DNA from: Isoalcanivorax pacificus W11-5
Lineage (GTDB): Bacteria; Pseudomonadota; Gammaproteobacteria; Pseudomonadales; Alcanivoracaceae
Direction of reading: 5' to 3'
Assembly: GCF_000299335.2 (NCBI RefSeq)
Contig: NZ_CP004387.1
Location: 1,860,001-1,924,000 of the forward strand
Length of the DNA stretch: 64,000 bases
Both the position numbers and the translations under genes were made by a program. The notes below the pieces were generated by a model, which was not told where the DNA came from, ran no database searches, and saw only the letters and a list, made by a program, of their open reading frames with translations. Shown here in pieces: positions 39,422 to 47,183 of the stretch; positions within the stretch are counted from its first letter, which is position 1, and the number at the start of each line of letters is the position of its first letter.

Positions 39422-39435
39422 CCGGGAGGTGCACC

Positions 39436-39732
39436 ATGACCCGTCTTGATCCCGTCACCCCGGGCGAACTGCTGGACGAAGAATTCCTCAAGCCGCTGGG
39501 CATCACCAAATACCGCCTCGCCAAGGAAATCGGCGTGCCGGCCCAGCGCATTGGCGATATCGTCGCCGGCAAACGAGCCGTGACCGCCGACACCGACCTG
39601 CGCCTGTGCCGCTTCTTCGGCCTGTCCCGTGGCTACTGGCTGCGCGCGCAGATGGAACACGATTCCGAATTGGCGGAACGGGCGCTAAGCGAGGAATTGA
39701 GCAGGATCGTGCCCTGGGCGCAGAAGGGATAA
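39436..39732 (+). CDS. higA: HigA-type antitoxin, XRE-family HTH
   Basis: 98 residues. Helix-turn-helix (about 18-60): EFLKPLGITKYRLAKEIGVP, then QRIGDIVAGKRAVTADTDLR. Binds and neutralises HigB and represses the operon. It begins with GELLDEEFLKPLG, the HigA/VapI signature, 14 bp after higB, with an AGGTG ribosome site. Confidence 0.9.
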   Translation: MTRLDPVTPGELLDEEFLKPLGITKYRLAKEIGVPAQRIGDIVAGKRAVTADTDLRLCRFFGLSRGYWLRAQMEHDSELAERALSEELSRIVPWAQKG

Positions 39733-39870
39733 GGCAATAGTTGTTTTTGGATCGTATGGAAGCAGGAGGGAAGGATGCCCTGTTTTTCAGCTGCCGAGGA
39801 CGCTTGCAGGAAGCTTGTGGCGCAGAGACCTTCTGGCGAGAGGAAGTAAGCCCGCTGTCTATACAGGTAA

Positions 39871-39903
39871 ACGAAAAAACCCCGCATTGCGGGGTTTTTT
39901 CGT
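39871..39903. terminator. Bidirectional rho-independent terminator
   Basis: ACGAAAAAACCCCGC, loop ATT, GCGGGGTTTTTTCGT: 15-bp perfect stem with A/T runs, serving both higBA and the convergent ETF-QO gene. The 140 bp between the higA stop and this hairpin hold no feature. Confidence 0.93.
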
Positions 39904-39917
39904 GAAGCTGAATCACC

Positions 39918-41570
39918 TTACATGTTCGGGTAATTCGGCCCGCCCGTGCCCTCCGGCGCCACCCAATTGATGTTCTGGGTCGGGTCCTTGATGTCACAGG
40001 TCTTGCAGTGCACGCAGTTCTGCGCATTGATCTGGAAGCGCTTGGAACCGTCGTCGTTGGTCACCACTTCATACACGCCCGCCGGGCAGTAACGCTGTGC
40101 CGGCTCGTCCCACTTCGGCAGGTTCACGTCGATGGGAACGGACGGGTCCTTCAACTGCAGGTGGCAGGGCTGGTCTTCTTCGTGGTTGGTGTTCGACAGG
40201 AACACCGAATCCAGCTTGTTGAAGGTCAGCTTGCCGTCCGGTTTCGGGTAATCGATCTTTTTGCACTCTGACGCCAGTTTCATGGTGGCGTGGTCCGGCG
40301 TTTCGTCACGCAGGGTGAACGGCATCTTGCCGCCGAGGAAGTTCAGGTCGAGCACCGCCAGGCCGGAGCCGATGAAGTTGCCAAATTTGTGCTGGTACGG
40401 GCCGAAGTTGCGTTGCGTGTGCAGCTCTTCATGAATCCAGCTGCTATCAAATGCGGCCTTGTACTCGGTCAGCTCGTCATTGCCACGGCCCGCCTTCAGC
40501 GCCTCGGCAATCACTTCGGCAGCGATCATGCCCGACTTCATCGCCGTATGGCTGCCCTTGATCTTGGCGAAGTTCAGCGTGCCGGCATCACAGCCGACCA
40601 GCAGCGCGCCCGGCATGGTCATCTTCGGCAGCGATTGCAGGCCACCCTTGGCGATGGCGCGGGCGCCGTAGGACACGCGCTTGCCGCCTTCCAGGTATTT
40701 CTTCACTTCCGGGTTCAGCTTCCAGCGCTGCATTTCGTCAAACGGGCTGACATGCGGGTTGCTGTAGCACAGGTCGGTGATCAGGCCGAGCGCCACCTGG
40801 TTGTTCTCCAGGTGATACAGGAAGCCGCCACCCAGCGAGCCGGATTCGGTCAGCGGCCAGCCGGCGGAGTGCATCACCAGGCCTTCGCGGTGCTTGGCCG
40901 GGTCGATGTCCCACAGCTCCTTGATGCCGATGCCGTAGTGTTGCGGGTCCACGCCTTCGCGCAGGTTGTACTTCTCCATCAACTGCTTGCCCAGGTGGCC
41001 ACGGCAGCCTTCGGAGAAGATGGTGTACTTGGCATGCAGTTCCATGCCCGGCGCATAGCTGGCCTTGTGCTCGCCATTGTGGCCAATGCCGAAATCGCCC
41101 GTGGCGATACCGCGCACGGCGCCGTTTTCGTCATACAGAATTTCGGTGGCGGCGAAACCCGGGAACACTTCGATGCCGAGGCCCTCGGCCTGTTCGGCCA
41201 GCCAGCGGCAGACATTGCCCAGCGAGACAATATAGTTGCCTTCGTTGTGCATGGTTTTCGGGACGAACAGGCCGGGGACTTTGATCGCCTTGTCGGCGCC
41301 GGTCATGTAGAAGATCTCGTCTTCCTTCACCGGCACGTTCAATGGCGCGCCCAGGTCTTTCCAGTTCGGGAACAGTTCGTTGAGCGCGCGCGGCTCCACG
41401 ACGGCACCGGAGAGAATGTGGGCGCCGACCTCGGAGCCTTTCTCGACCACGACGACGCTGATTTCCTGGCCGGTTTCCTGTGCGATCTGGCCCAGACGGC
41501 AAGCAGTTGCCAGCCCGGAAGGGCCTGCGCCGACGATGACGACGTCGACTTCCATTGCTTCGCGTTCCAC
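39918..41570 (-). CDS. Electron transfer flavoprotein-ubiquinone oxidoreductase
   Basis: 550 residues. Inner-membrane iron-sulfur flavoprotein that passes electrons from reduced ETF to ubiquinone. N-terminal FAD motif VDVVIVGAGPSGLATACRLG; a membrane-facing helical segment and ubiquinone-binding region in the middle; the C-terminal 4Fe-4S ligand set includes CVHCKTCDIKDP. The start is GTG 41570, 7 nt after AAGGAG. It is divergent from etfBA across a 430-bp gap, together forming the complete ETF pathway for beta-oxidation and amino acid catabolism. Confidence 0.95.
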   Translation of the reverse strand: MEREAMEVDVVIVGAGPSGLATACRLGQIAQETGQEISVVVVEKGSEVGAHILSGAVVEPRALNELFPNWKDLGAPLNVPVKEDEIFYMTGADKAIKVPGLFVPKTMHNEGNYIVSLGNVCRWLAEQAEGLGIEVFPGFAATEILYDENGAVRGIATGDFGIGHNGEHKASYAPGMELHAKYTIFSEGCRGHLGKQLMEKYNLREGVDPQHYGIGIKELWDIDPAKHREGLVMHSAGWPLTESGSLGGGFLYHLENNQVALGLITDLCYSNPHVSPFDEMQRWKLNPEVKKYLEGGKRVSYGARAIAKGGLQSLPKMTMPGALLVGCDAGTLNFAKIKGSHTAMKSGMIAAEVIAEALKAGRGNDELTEYKAAFDSSWIHEELHTQRNFGPYQHKFGNFIGSGLAVLDLNFLGGKMPFTLRDETPDHATMKLASECKKIDYPKPDGKLTFNKLDSVFLSNTNHEEDQPCHLQLKDPSVPIDVNLPKWDEPAQRYCPAGVYEVVTNDDGSKRFQINAQNCVHCKTCDIKDPTQNINWVAPEGTGGPNYPNM

Positions 41571-41729
41571 AGCCTGTCTCCTTTGTCACAAGGTTAGAGA
41601 GCATGTGCCCGTCGGGCGGGCAGTATCGGGGTGGCGCGCAGTATATAGAGCAGGGACAGCCCCTGCCACACCGTTGGGGCCGGCATGTCACGCCATGCCT
41701 GACCCTCGCGCCGCGTACCGACGTCAATT

Positions 41730-41743
41730 CAAACAACCGTTTT
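41730..41743. promoter_or_regulatory. PsrA-like box between ETF-QO and etfBA
   Basis: CAAAC-AACC-GTTTT fits the PsrA consensus (C/G)AAAC-N2-4-GTTT(G/C) apart from the last base. PsrA is a TetR-type fatty-acid-responsive repressor reported to control etf genes in Pseudomonas. No PsrA gene is in this window. Confidence 0.45.
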
Positions 41744-41999
41744 AATTATCCGCTTTGAACTGCTTGATTTACAAGGAAAAGGCAATGGCTAAATGTGACT
41801 GGTGCGTCGGTTTTCTGATACGAACTGCAAGGCTATTTGCAGGAAAATCAAAAGGTTCGGGGCGCTTGGGCAAGCCCCTGGCTATTGACGTCCAAGGTGT
41901 CTGCCGTCAACATACCGCACTCATCGCGCGGGGGTGGCCGCGGCCGGCGCTGGCGCGCCTCCTTTCCAGTCATCACTAACGGAATATTCCGAGGATCCT
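41744..41999. other. etfBA leader region without a credible gene
   Basis: About 250 bp before etfB. A short open frame from ATG 41785 lacks family features and has a poor ribosome site. It is treated as non-coding leader with the promoter. Confidence 0.4.
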
Positions 42000-42749
42000 A
42001 TGAAGGTTCTTGTACCGATCAAGCGGGTCGTGGATTACAACGTGAAGGTACGCGTCAAGGCGGACCAGTCCGGTGTCGATCTCGCCAACGTCAAAATGGC
42101 CATGAACCCGTTCTGCGAAATCGCAGTGGAAGAGGCCGTGCGCCTGAAAGAAAAAGGTGTTGTCACCGAAATCGTGGTGGTCACCGTGGGCAGCAAGACC
42201 GCCCAGGAACAACTGCGCACCGCCATGGCACTGGGTGCTGACCGTGCCATCCTGGTCGAAACCGAAGAGAACACCCAGCCGCTGGGCGTTGCCAAGGCAC
42301 TCAAGGCGCTGGTGGAAAAGGAAAGCCCGGATCTGGTCATCCTCGGCAAACAGGCCATCGACGACGACAACAACCAGACCGGCCAGATGCTGGCCGCGCT
42401 GACCGGCATGCCGCAGGGCACCTTCGCTTCCGAAGTGAACGTCGCCGACGGCAAAGTGAGCGTCACCCGTGAAATCGACGGTGGTCTGCAAACCGTTGAG
42501 CTGAGCCTGCCGGCGGTGGTCACCACCGACCTGCGCCTCAACGAGCCGCGCTACGCCTCCCTGCCGAACATCATGAAAGCCAAGAAAAAGCCGCTGGACA
42601 CCGTTTCCCCGGCCGATCTGGGCGTGGATCTGACGCCGCGCGTCAAGACCCTCAAGGTTGAGCCGCCGGCCGAGCGCCAGGCAGGTATCAAGGTGGCTTC
42701 CGTCGAGGAGCTGGTTGATAAACTGAAGAACGAAGCGAAGGTGATCTGA
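42000..42749 (+). CDS. etfB: Electron transfer flavoprotein beta subunit
   Basis: 249 residues. Binds AMP and, with EtfA, the FAD that accepts electrons from acyl-CoA dehydrogenases. Typical text: [60 protein letters not shown] 42000 follows GAGGATCCT. The stop overlaps the etfA start (TGATG). Confidence 0.96.
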   Translation: MKVLVPIKRVVDYNVKVRVKADQSGVDLANVKMAMNPFCEIAVEEAVRLKEKGVVTEIVVVTVGSKTAQEQLRTAMALGADRAILVETEENTQPLGVAKALKALVEKESPDLVILGKQAIDDDNNQTGQMLAALTGMPQGTFASEVNVADGKVSVTREIDGGLQTVELSLPAVVTTDLRLNEPRYASLPNIMKAKKKPLDTVSPADLGVDLTPRVKTLKVEPPAERQAGIKVASVEELVDKLKNEAKVI

Positions 42750-43678
42750 TGAGTGTTTTAGTCTACGCAGAACATGACAATGCCGCTCTGAAAGGGGTCA
42801 CCCTGAACGTCGTTGCTGCCGCCAAGGCCATCGGCGGCGACATCACCGTGCTGGTTGCCGGTGAAGGCTGTGCCGCTGTCGCTGACGAAGCTGCCAAGGT
42901 AGAAGGCGTGAGCAAGGTCCTGCTGGCCGACAACGCCGCCTACGGCCACCAACTGGCCGAAAACGTGGCCGACCTGGTCGCAGAAGTGGGCAAGGACTAC
43001 AGCCACATCCTGGCCGCCGCCACCACCACCGGCAAAAACTTCGCCCCGCGCGTAGCCGCACTGCTGGACGTGGGCATGATCTCCGAAATCAGCGGTGTTG
43101 AATCCTCCGATACCTTCAAGCGCCCGATCTACGCCGGCAACGCCATCGCCACCGTACAAAGCGGGGACAGCATCAAGGTCATCACCGTGCGTGGCACCGG
43201 CTTCGACGCCGTGTCCGCCGAAGGCGGCTCCGCCAGCGTTGAAAGCATCGACGTCGTGAAAGACGCCGGCGTGTCCAAGTTCGTCAGCGAAGAACTGGCC
43301 AAGTCCGACCGTCCGGAACTAACTGCAGCCAAGATCGTCATCTCCGGCGGCCGTGGCATGCAGAACGGCGACAACTTCGAAATGCTGTACAAAGTGGCCG
43401 ACAAACTCGGCGCTGCCGTGGGTGCATCCCGCGCGGCCGTCGATGCCGGCTTCGTCCCGAACGATATGCAGGTCGGCCAGACCGGCAAGATCGTTGCACC
43501 GGATCTGTATGTGGCCGTGGGTATCTCCGGCGCCATTCAGCATCTGGCGGGTATGAAAGACTCAAAAGTGATTGTGGCCATCAACAAAGACGAAGAAGCG
43601 CCGATCTTCCAGGTGGCGGATTATGGCCTGGTGGCGGATCTGTTTGAGGCGGTGCCGGAGTTGGATTCCAAGCTCTGA
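42749..43678 (+). CDS. etfA: Electron transfer flavoprotein alpha subunit
   Basis: 309 residues. The FAD-binding C-terminal domain is clear: [72 protein letters not shown]. It is translated with etfB and followed by a terminator, after which base composition drops sharply. Confidence 0.96.
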   Translation: MSVLVYAEHDNAALKGVTLNVVAAAKAIGGDITVLVAGEGCAAVADEAAKVEGVSKVLLADNAAYGHQLAENVADLVAEVGKDYSHILAAATTTGKNFAPRVAALLDVGMISEISGVESSDTFKRPIYAGNAIATVQSGDSIKVITVRGTGFDAVSAEGGSASVESIDVVKDAGVSKFVSEELAKSDRPELTAAKIVISGGRGMQNGDNFEMLYKVADKLGAAVGASRAAVDAGFVPNDMQVGQTGKIVAPDLYVAVGISGAIQHLAGMKDSKVIVAINKDEEAPIFQVADYGLVADLFEAVPELDSKL

Positions 43679-43771
43679 TTGGTATTGCTTTAGATGGTTG
43701 TAAAGAAAAGAGGCCCGGTGGGGCGTGATGCTGGTTAGGTAGGTGTTGCGGTCTGGGTTGGGGTCTTGGAG

Positions 43772-43808
43772 GATCCGGCTTTCCTGAGAGGGGAGGCCGG
43801 ATTTTTTT
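43772..43808 (+). terminator. Rho-independent terminator after etfBA
   Basis: ATCCGGC...GCCGGAT with extra pairing of CTTTCC with GGGGAG, then T7. It lies 94 bp past the etfA stop and marks the left border of the accessory island. Confidence 0.8.
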
Positions 43809-44315
43809 GTTTTGGGGTAATGGGTTTTGTTTGGTAGTTAAAGGAAATTCCTCGTTTAGATGCCTGCCTTTCCCTCCTGAGGAACCATAGGGGCTGATCT
43901 TACTGCCTATTGTGTGGTCAGACTCCGAATGCAGAGCTTTGTGGTGATGCGCGGCTCACTGTTTTTTGTGCTTGATATCACATTTTGGCGAAGGCACTAT
44001 CGGGTGAAGGTTGCTGGTGTAGGCGGTAGGCGCTCGGGAGAAAGGGCCGCTGTGTTTAATGTCATTGAATATCGATATTTCGTGTTTTGATTGTGTGCCT
44101 GTTGATGACTGGATAATGGGGCAGGGCTGTTATTTTCAGGAAGTATCGATAATATCGATATGAGTGTTTTTAGTGGATTGGGATGCGGATGTTAAGCGAA
44201 TAGGGCGTGATGCTTCTGCTTTAATCTTTAAGCTTATTTTGTGAATATATAAATTATTGAATGGAGATGGGTCGTGTGCGTCGTTATTCAATATACGAAC
44301 CGTAGTTCTAATTTC
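43809..44315. other. AT-rich non-coding stretch before the reverse transcriptase
   Basis: About 500 bp with no open frame worth calling. It contains three TATCGATA octamers, at 44070-44077 (inside the 12-bp palindrome AATATCGATATT), 44144-44151 and 44153-44160. Several defence reverse transcriptases use an adjacent non-coding RNA; this is where one would lie, but I see no specific structure proving it. Confidence 0.5.
44068..44160. repeat. Three TATCGATA palindromes
   Basis: Perfect octamer palindrome TATCGATA three times within about 90 bp; the last two are one base apart. Candidate operator set for control of the downstream reverse transcriptase. Confidence 0.6.
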
Positions 44316-44324
44316 TGTTATACT
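44316..44324 (+). promoter_or_regulatory. Extended -10 promoter for the reverse transcriptase
   Basis: TGTTATACT: a TGn motif directly before TATACT. No -35 match at the right distance, as usual for extended -10 promoters. The predicted transcript start (~44331) is only about 9 nt before the TTG start codon. Confidence 0.5.
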
Positions 44325-44339
44325 TCATAGGCGCATATT

Positions 44340-45923
44340 TTGAACATCGACAAGGCAATTGAATTAGCGCTCAAAAATGTCCGGAAAGAGGGATTGACTG
44401 ACATCTTCCCTGTGCCTTTCGAAGTGTCGTTATTGAAGAGTGAGCACTTCCGTTCGTATCTCGCCGATCAAATTAAGGCAAGGATTAAATCAAACTCCTT
44501 ATCTGGCTTAAAGGTGTATCCGATAAGCCACGTTCTTTTCCCGAAAAAGGATGCATACGATTTTCGTAGAGCCGCACTTATTCAGCCAGTCGATACCATT
44601 GTCTATTTAGTGCTTGCGCTCCTATACGCAGATATAATTGAAAAGCATCGTATTCAAAAGCGTCACAAGGTGGTCTTTTCCTATAGGTTCAAGCCCAAAG
44701 GCGGGTACCTGTTTGATCCAAAGTTCAATTACACATCCTTTCAAGCGCATGTCACAGAGAGGCAGAAAAGCCGAAGAGTTAAGGTTCTAGTTAAGTGCGA
44801 TATTTCGAACTTCTATGACCGCTTGAATCTACATCGCCTTGAATCAACGCTCCTCAGTCTTCCTATTGAAGCCAAGCTAGTTAAACTAACCAATGAATTA
44901 TTACTATTTTGGGCTAATAGAGATTCGTATAGCCTTCCAATTGGCGGTAACGCAAGCAGGATCTTGGCGGAGGCATCTTTAATATCTGTAGATGACTATT
45001 TGCGGTCTCTAAAGGTTCAGTTCTGTAGATTCGTGGATGATTATCGGCTTTTTGCACCGGATGCAAAAACAGCCCATGCGTGGTTAACCATCTTGGTGGA
45101 AAGGCTCTATCTGGAAGGCTTAACCGTAAATCCGCTGAAAACTGTAATAGAAGATGTGTCGAAAAAATCGAAATCCTCCACCACAATATCTGAGGAAGCT
45201 AGGCAGGTTGCCAATGAACTGCGGCAAGGCCGAATCATTGTCGGCTACTCTGGAACCATACCAACCAAGTTCCGAGAGTTGTCAGAACGAGAAATTGCTG
45301 AACTTAAAGAGGCCGCAACTGAGGAGTTGGAGGAGCGTATTAGGAATAATCAAATTCTTCAGCCAGATGATGTCCGAAGGTTTTTGCGTATCGTTGTTGC
45401 TAGTGAGGATTACAGCAAGCTGTCACTATATCAATCGTTGATTGAAAAGTTTCCTCAATTTACGCCTTTGTTTATCGATCTTCTCATTAAAAAAGAATCT
45501 CTTATCCCAGTTACACTAAAAGAATCGATAAAGGCATATTTTTCTAACGTGTTGTCTGAGGGTGCGAAATATCCCGAGTACGTGCTGATTTCGATCGTGA
45601 GGCTCTTGGGGGTAAATGGGTTCTCTAATACTGCGGCTTTAATGGAGCTGTTTCGCAGCCTAAAGAGAAATTCCGGGGCATATATTGGCCGTGCAGTTTT
45701 GGATGCCTTGTCTGGAAACACATCGAGAACCGATGTGCTGGAAATTCGGCAGTATTATCCAAGAGCAGATCTTTGGGAGAAAAGGGCAATTATTAGAATT
45801 GTGGATTCCACGCTTTCCGAGGAAGAGAAGCGGCCTTGGCTCAGGAATGTGAAAGTGCATTCATCGGAAGATTACTTTGCAATCGAGTCATTTTATCCGA
45901 AGAAGACTAAAAATGAAATATGA
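44340..45923 (+). CDS. Reverse transcriptase of the UG/Abi (defence-associated) type
   Basis: 527 residues. RT palm motifs: motif A VKCDISNFYD (Asp154), motif B SLPIGGNASRILAE (198-211), motif C CRFVDDYRLF (Asp233-Asp234), then LEGLTVNPLKT. The SRILAE and (F/Y)VDD text is that of the unknown-group/abortive-infection RTs. There is no maturase or endonuclease domain, so not a group II intron, and no retron-type C-terminal text. Residues about 340-527 are a helical repeat-like region, as in AbiK/AbiA-type proteins. The start is TTG 44340 with a weak AGG site. AT-rich and codon usage unlike the neighbouring core genes, indicating transfer. Which UG group it belongs to is not decided. Confidence 0.88.
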   Translation: MNIDKAIELALKNVRKEGLTDIFPVPFEVSLLKSEHFRSYLADQIKARIKSNSLSGLKVYPISHVLFPKKDAYDFRRAALIQPVDTIVYLVLALLYADIIEKHRIQKRHKVVFSYRFKPKGGYLFDPKFNYTSFQAHVTERQKSRRVKVLVKCDISNFYDRLNLHRLESTLLSLPIEAKLVKLTNELLLFWANRDSYSLPIGGNASRILAEASLISVDDYLRSLKVQFCRFVDDYRLFAPDAKTAHAWLTILVERLYLEGLTVNPLKTVIEDVSKKSKSSTTISEEARQVANELRQGRIIVGYSGTIPTKFRELSEREIAELKEAATEELEERIRNNQILQPDDVRRFLRIVVASEDYSKLSLYQSLIEKFPQFTPLFIDLLIKKESLIPVTLKESIKAYFSNVLSEGAKYPEYVLISIVRLLGVNGFSNTAALMELFRSLKRNSGAYIGRAVLDALSGNTSRTDVLEIRQYYPRADLWEKRAIIRIVDSTLSEEEKRPWLRNVKVHSSEDYFAIESFYPKKTKNEI

Positions 45924-46001
45924 CAATGCCATCTGCTCGGGCGCATTTTTCGTTCGCTGCGCCTACTACAGTTGCGCCGGTTACGGTTGGTGTTAGGGGT
46001 C

Positions 46002-46577
46002 ATGCCAGACAAATACGCAAGCTTCGCAGAACTATCCGCCGCGGAGGTGGATGGCGCGTATCGAATTGAGCTGCAGGAGACGGGCTCCTCGGTTGCGCTC
46101 ATTGCTCCGCACGCCGGAAAAATTGAACCTGGAACATCCCAGATATGCAAGATCATTGCAGGGAGCAATCTAACCTACTATTTGTTTGAGGGTTGCAAGG
46201 CGAGCAACAACAGAGACCTCCACATCACAAGCTCACGGTTTGACGAGCCGAGAGGCCTAAAAACTGCCCAGTCGGCCAGAATCGTCGTCACATTTCATGG
46301 GCAAGCCGGAGAAGACTTATTCGTCAACGTTGGGGGCTTGGCGGGCGGTCTTAGGACCTTAATGATTGCAAAGCTAAAGTCGGTCGGCTTCGTTGCAAGG
46401 TTGCAGTCCAATCCAATGCTGCGAGGGCTAGATCCAAACAATATTTGCAATCGTGGATCAGAGAAAAAAGGACTGCAATTGGAAATATCCCGTGGGCTTA
46501 GAGATTTACTAATCACTGAAAAGCAGCAGATGGATCGCTTCTCTTCCACGGTTAGGTCCGTGCTTCATGGGTGCTAA
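46002..46577 (+). CDS. Poly-gamma-glutamate hydrolase-like zinc protein
   Basis: 191 residues resembling the PF05908 zinc amidohydrolases known from phages and Bacillus, which cut gamma-glutamyl chains. Candidate zinc and catalytic residues: His37 and Glu42 (APHAGKIEPGT), His74 (DLHITSSRFDEP), His99 (TFHG), and Glu161 in LQLEISRGLRDLL. ATG 46002 follows GGGG; it lies 78 bp after the reverse transcriptase stop on the same strand, so the two are probably co-transcribed. No signal peptide, so it acts inside the cell; its real substrate in this context is unknown. Confidence 0.78.
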   Translation: MPDKYASFAELSAAEVDGAYRIELQETGSSVALIAPHAGKIEPGTSQICKIIAGSNLTYYLFEGCKASNNRDLHITSSRFDEPRGLKTAQSARIVVTFHGQAGEDLFVNVGGLAGGLRTLMIAKLKSVGFVARLQSNPMLRGLDPNNICNRGSEKKGLQLEISRGLRDLLITEKQQMDRFSSTVRSVLHGC

Positions 46578-46614
46578 AAAAAGTACGGGGCACGCAGAGC
46601 GCCGGGCAAGCATA

Positions 46615-46698
46615 GGACACGCACGAATTAGCGATTTATGTGGATATTAAGATGATGTCATGTTGGTGAAGATCGGCATCATGAGTTCATGCCTGTCC
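46615..46698. repeat. Palindrome-ended repeat, copy A
   Basis: 84 bp starting GGACACGCACGAATT and ending TGCCTGTCC. Ends are inverted (GGACACGCA / TGCcTGTCC, one mismatch). It shares its interior (GCGATTT, GTGGAT, TGATGTCAT, ATCATGA) with copies at 47038 and 52090. Confidence 0.7.
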
Positions 46699-46706
46699 CC
46701 GATTGA

Positions 46707-46928
46707 ATTGCGGAGCCTACATGGCTCACTGTCTCCATCCTAGCGCGAGAAAGGCTAGAAGCCCTAAGTATAAGTATTACATATACTGATGATTGTGATG
46801 TTCCACCACTAGTAGGCGCTGCGCTTGGAGTCAATGATAGAGCTGCAAAGAGAAGGCTGAATCGAGTTGTAGCCAAGAAAATTATTAAACAAAGACTTAA
46901 TGAAAGGGATCCGAGTGGTGAAATTCTA
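46707..46928 (+). pseudogene. Gene remnant between repeats
   Basis: A frame of 73 sense codons with protein-like composition and a TAG stop at 46926. It contains DDCDVPPLVGAALGVNDRAA and a basic helix KRRLNRVVAKKIIKQRL. No ATG, GTG or TTG start with a ribosome site is available, and an in-frame TGA stands at 46704-46706. It begins 9 bp after repeat copy A, so it looks like the 3' end of a gene whose front was lost. Family not recognised. Confidence 0.4.
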
Positions 46929-47037
46929 GGGTAGTTTAACGAAGTATTGCAGAGATACAGCTAGGGTTAACAAGACGCTTCTGTCTGACAAGTTTTCCAC
47001 TGCGCTGCAAATTTGTGTAATGACCAAGAAAAATAAG

Positions 47038-47120
47038 GGAAACGCACAAATTGGCGATTTGGTGGATGTCGATACAATGTCATTCCAGTAGGAGTTGAAG
47101 TCGTGGTCTCATGCATGTTC
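47038..47120. repeat. Palindrome-ended repeat, copy C (degenerate)
   Basis: 83 bp from GGAAACGCACAAATT to TGCATGTTC. The interior aligns with copies A and B (TTGGCGATTTGGTGGATGTCG, AATGTCATTCC, TCATGC) but the ends carry two mismatches. The IS66 element lies 38 bp further on. Confidence 0.6.
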
Positions 47121-47150
47121 TAAATTTTTATTTTGATCGACGTTTTTTAG

Positions 47151-47158
47151 TTTCATGC
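47151..47158. repeat. Left 8-bp target duplication of the IS66 element
   Basis: TTTCATGC, identical to 49602-49609. IS66-family elements generate 8-bp duplications. Confidence 0.95.
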
Positions 47159-47183
47159 GTAAGCGTCCGGCTATCACGCCTTG

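Noticed and set aside
40290-41597. 435-residue plus-strand frame opposite ETF-QO
   Set aside because: Antisense shadow of a highly conserved gene.
41785-41979. Short open frame in the ETF-QO/etfB gap
   Set aside because: No ribosome site or recognisable protein pattern; it ends 20 bp before etfB.
44340-45923. Retron or group II intron for the RT
   Set aside because: No maturase or HNH domain, no intron-like 3' end, and motif text is UG/Abi-like rather than retron YADD with the NAxxH/VTG signature.
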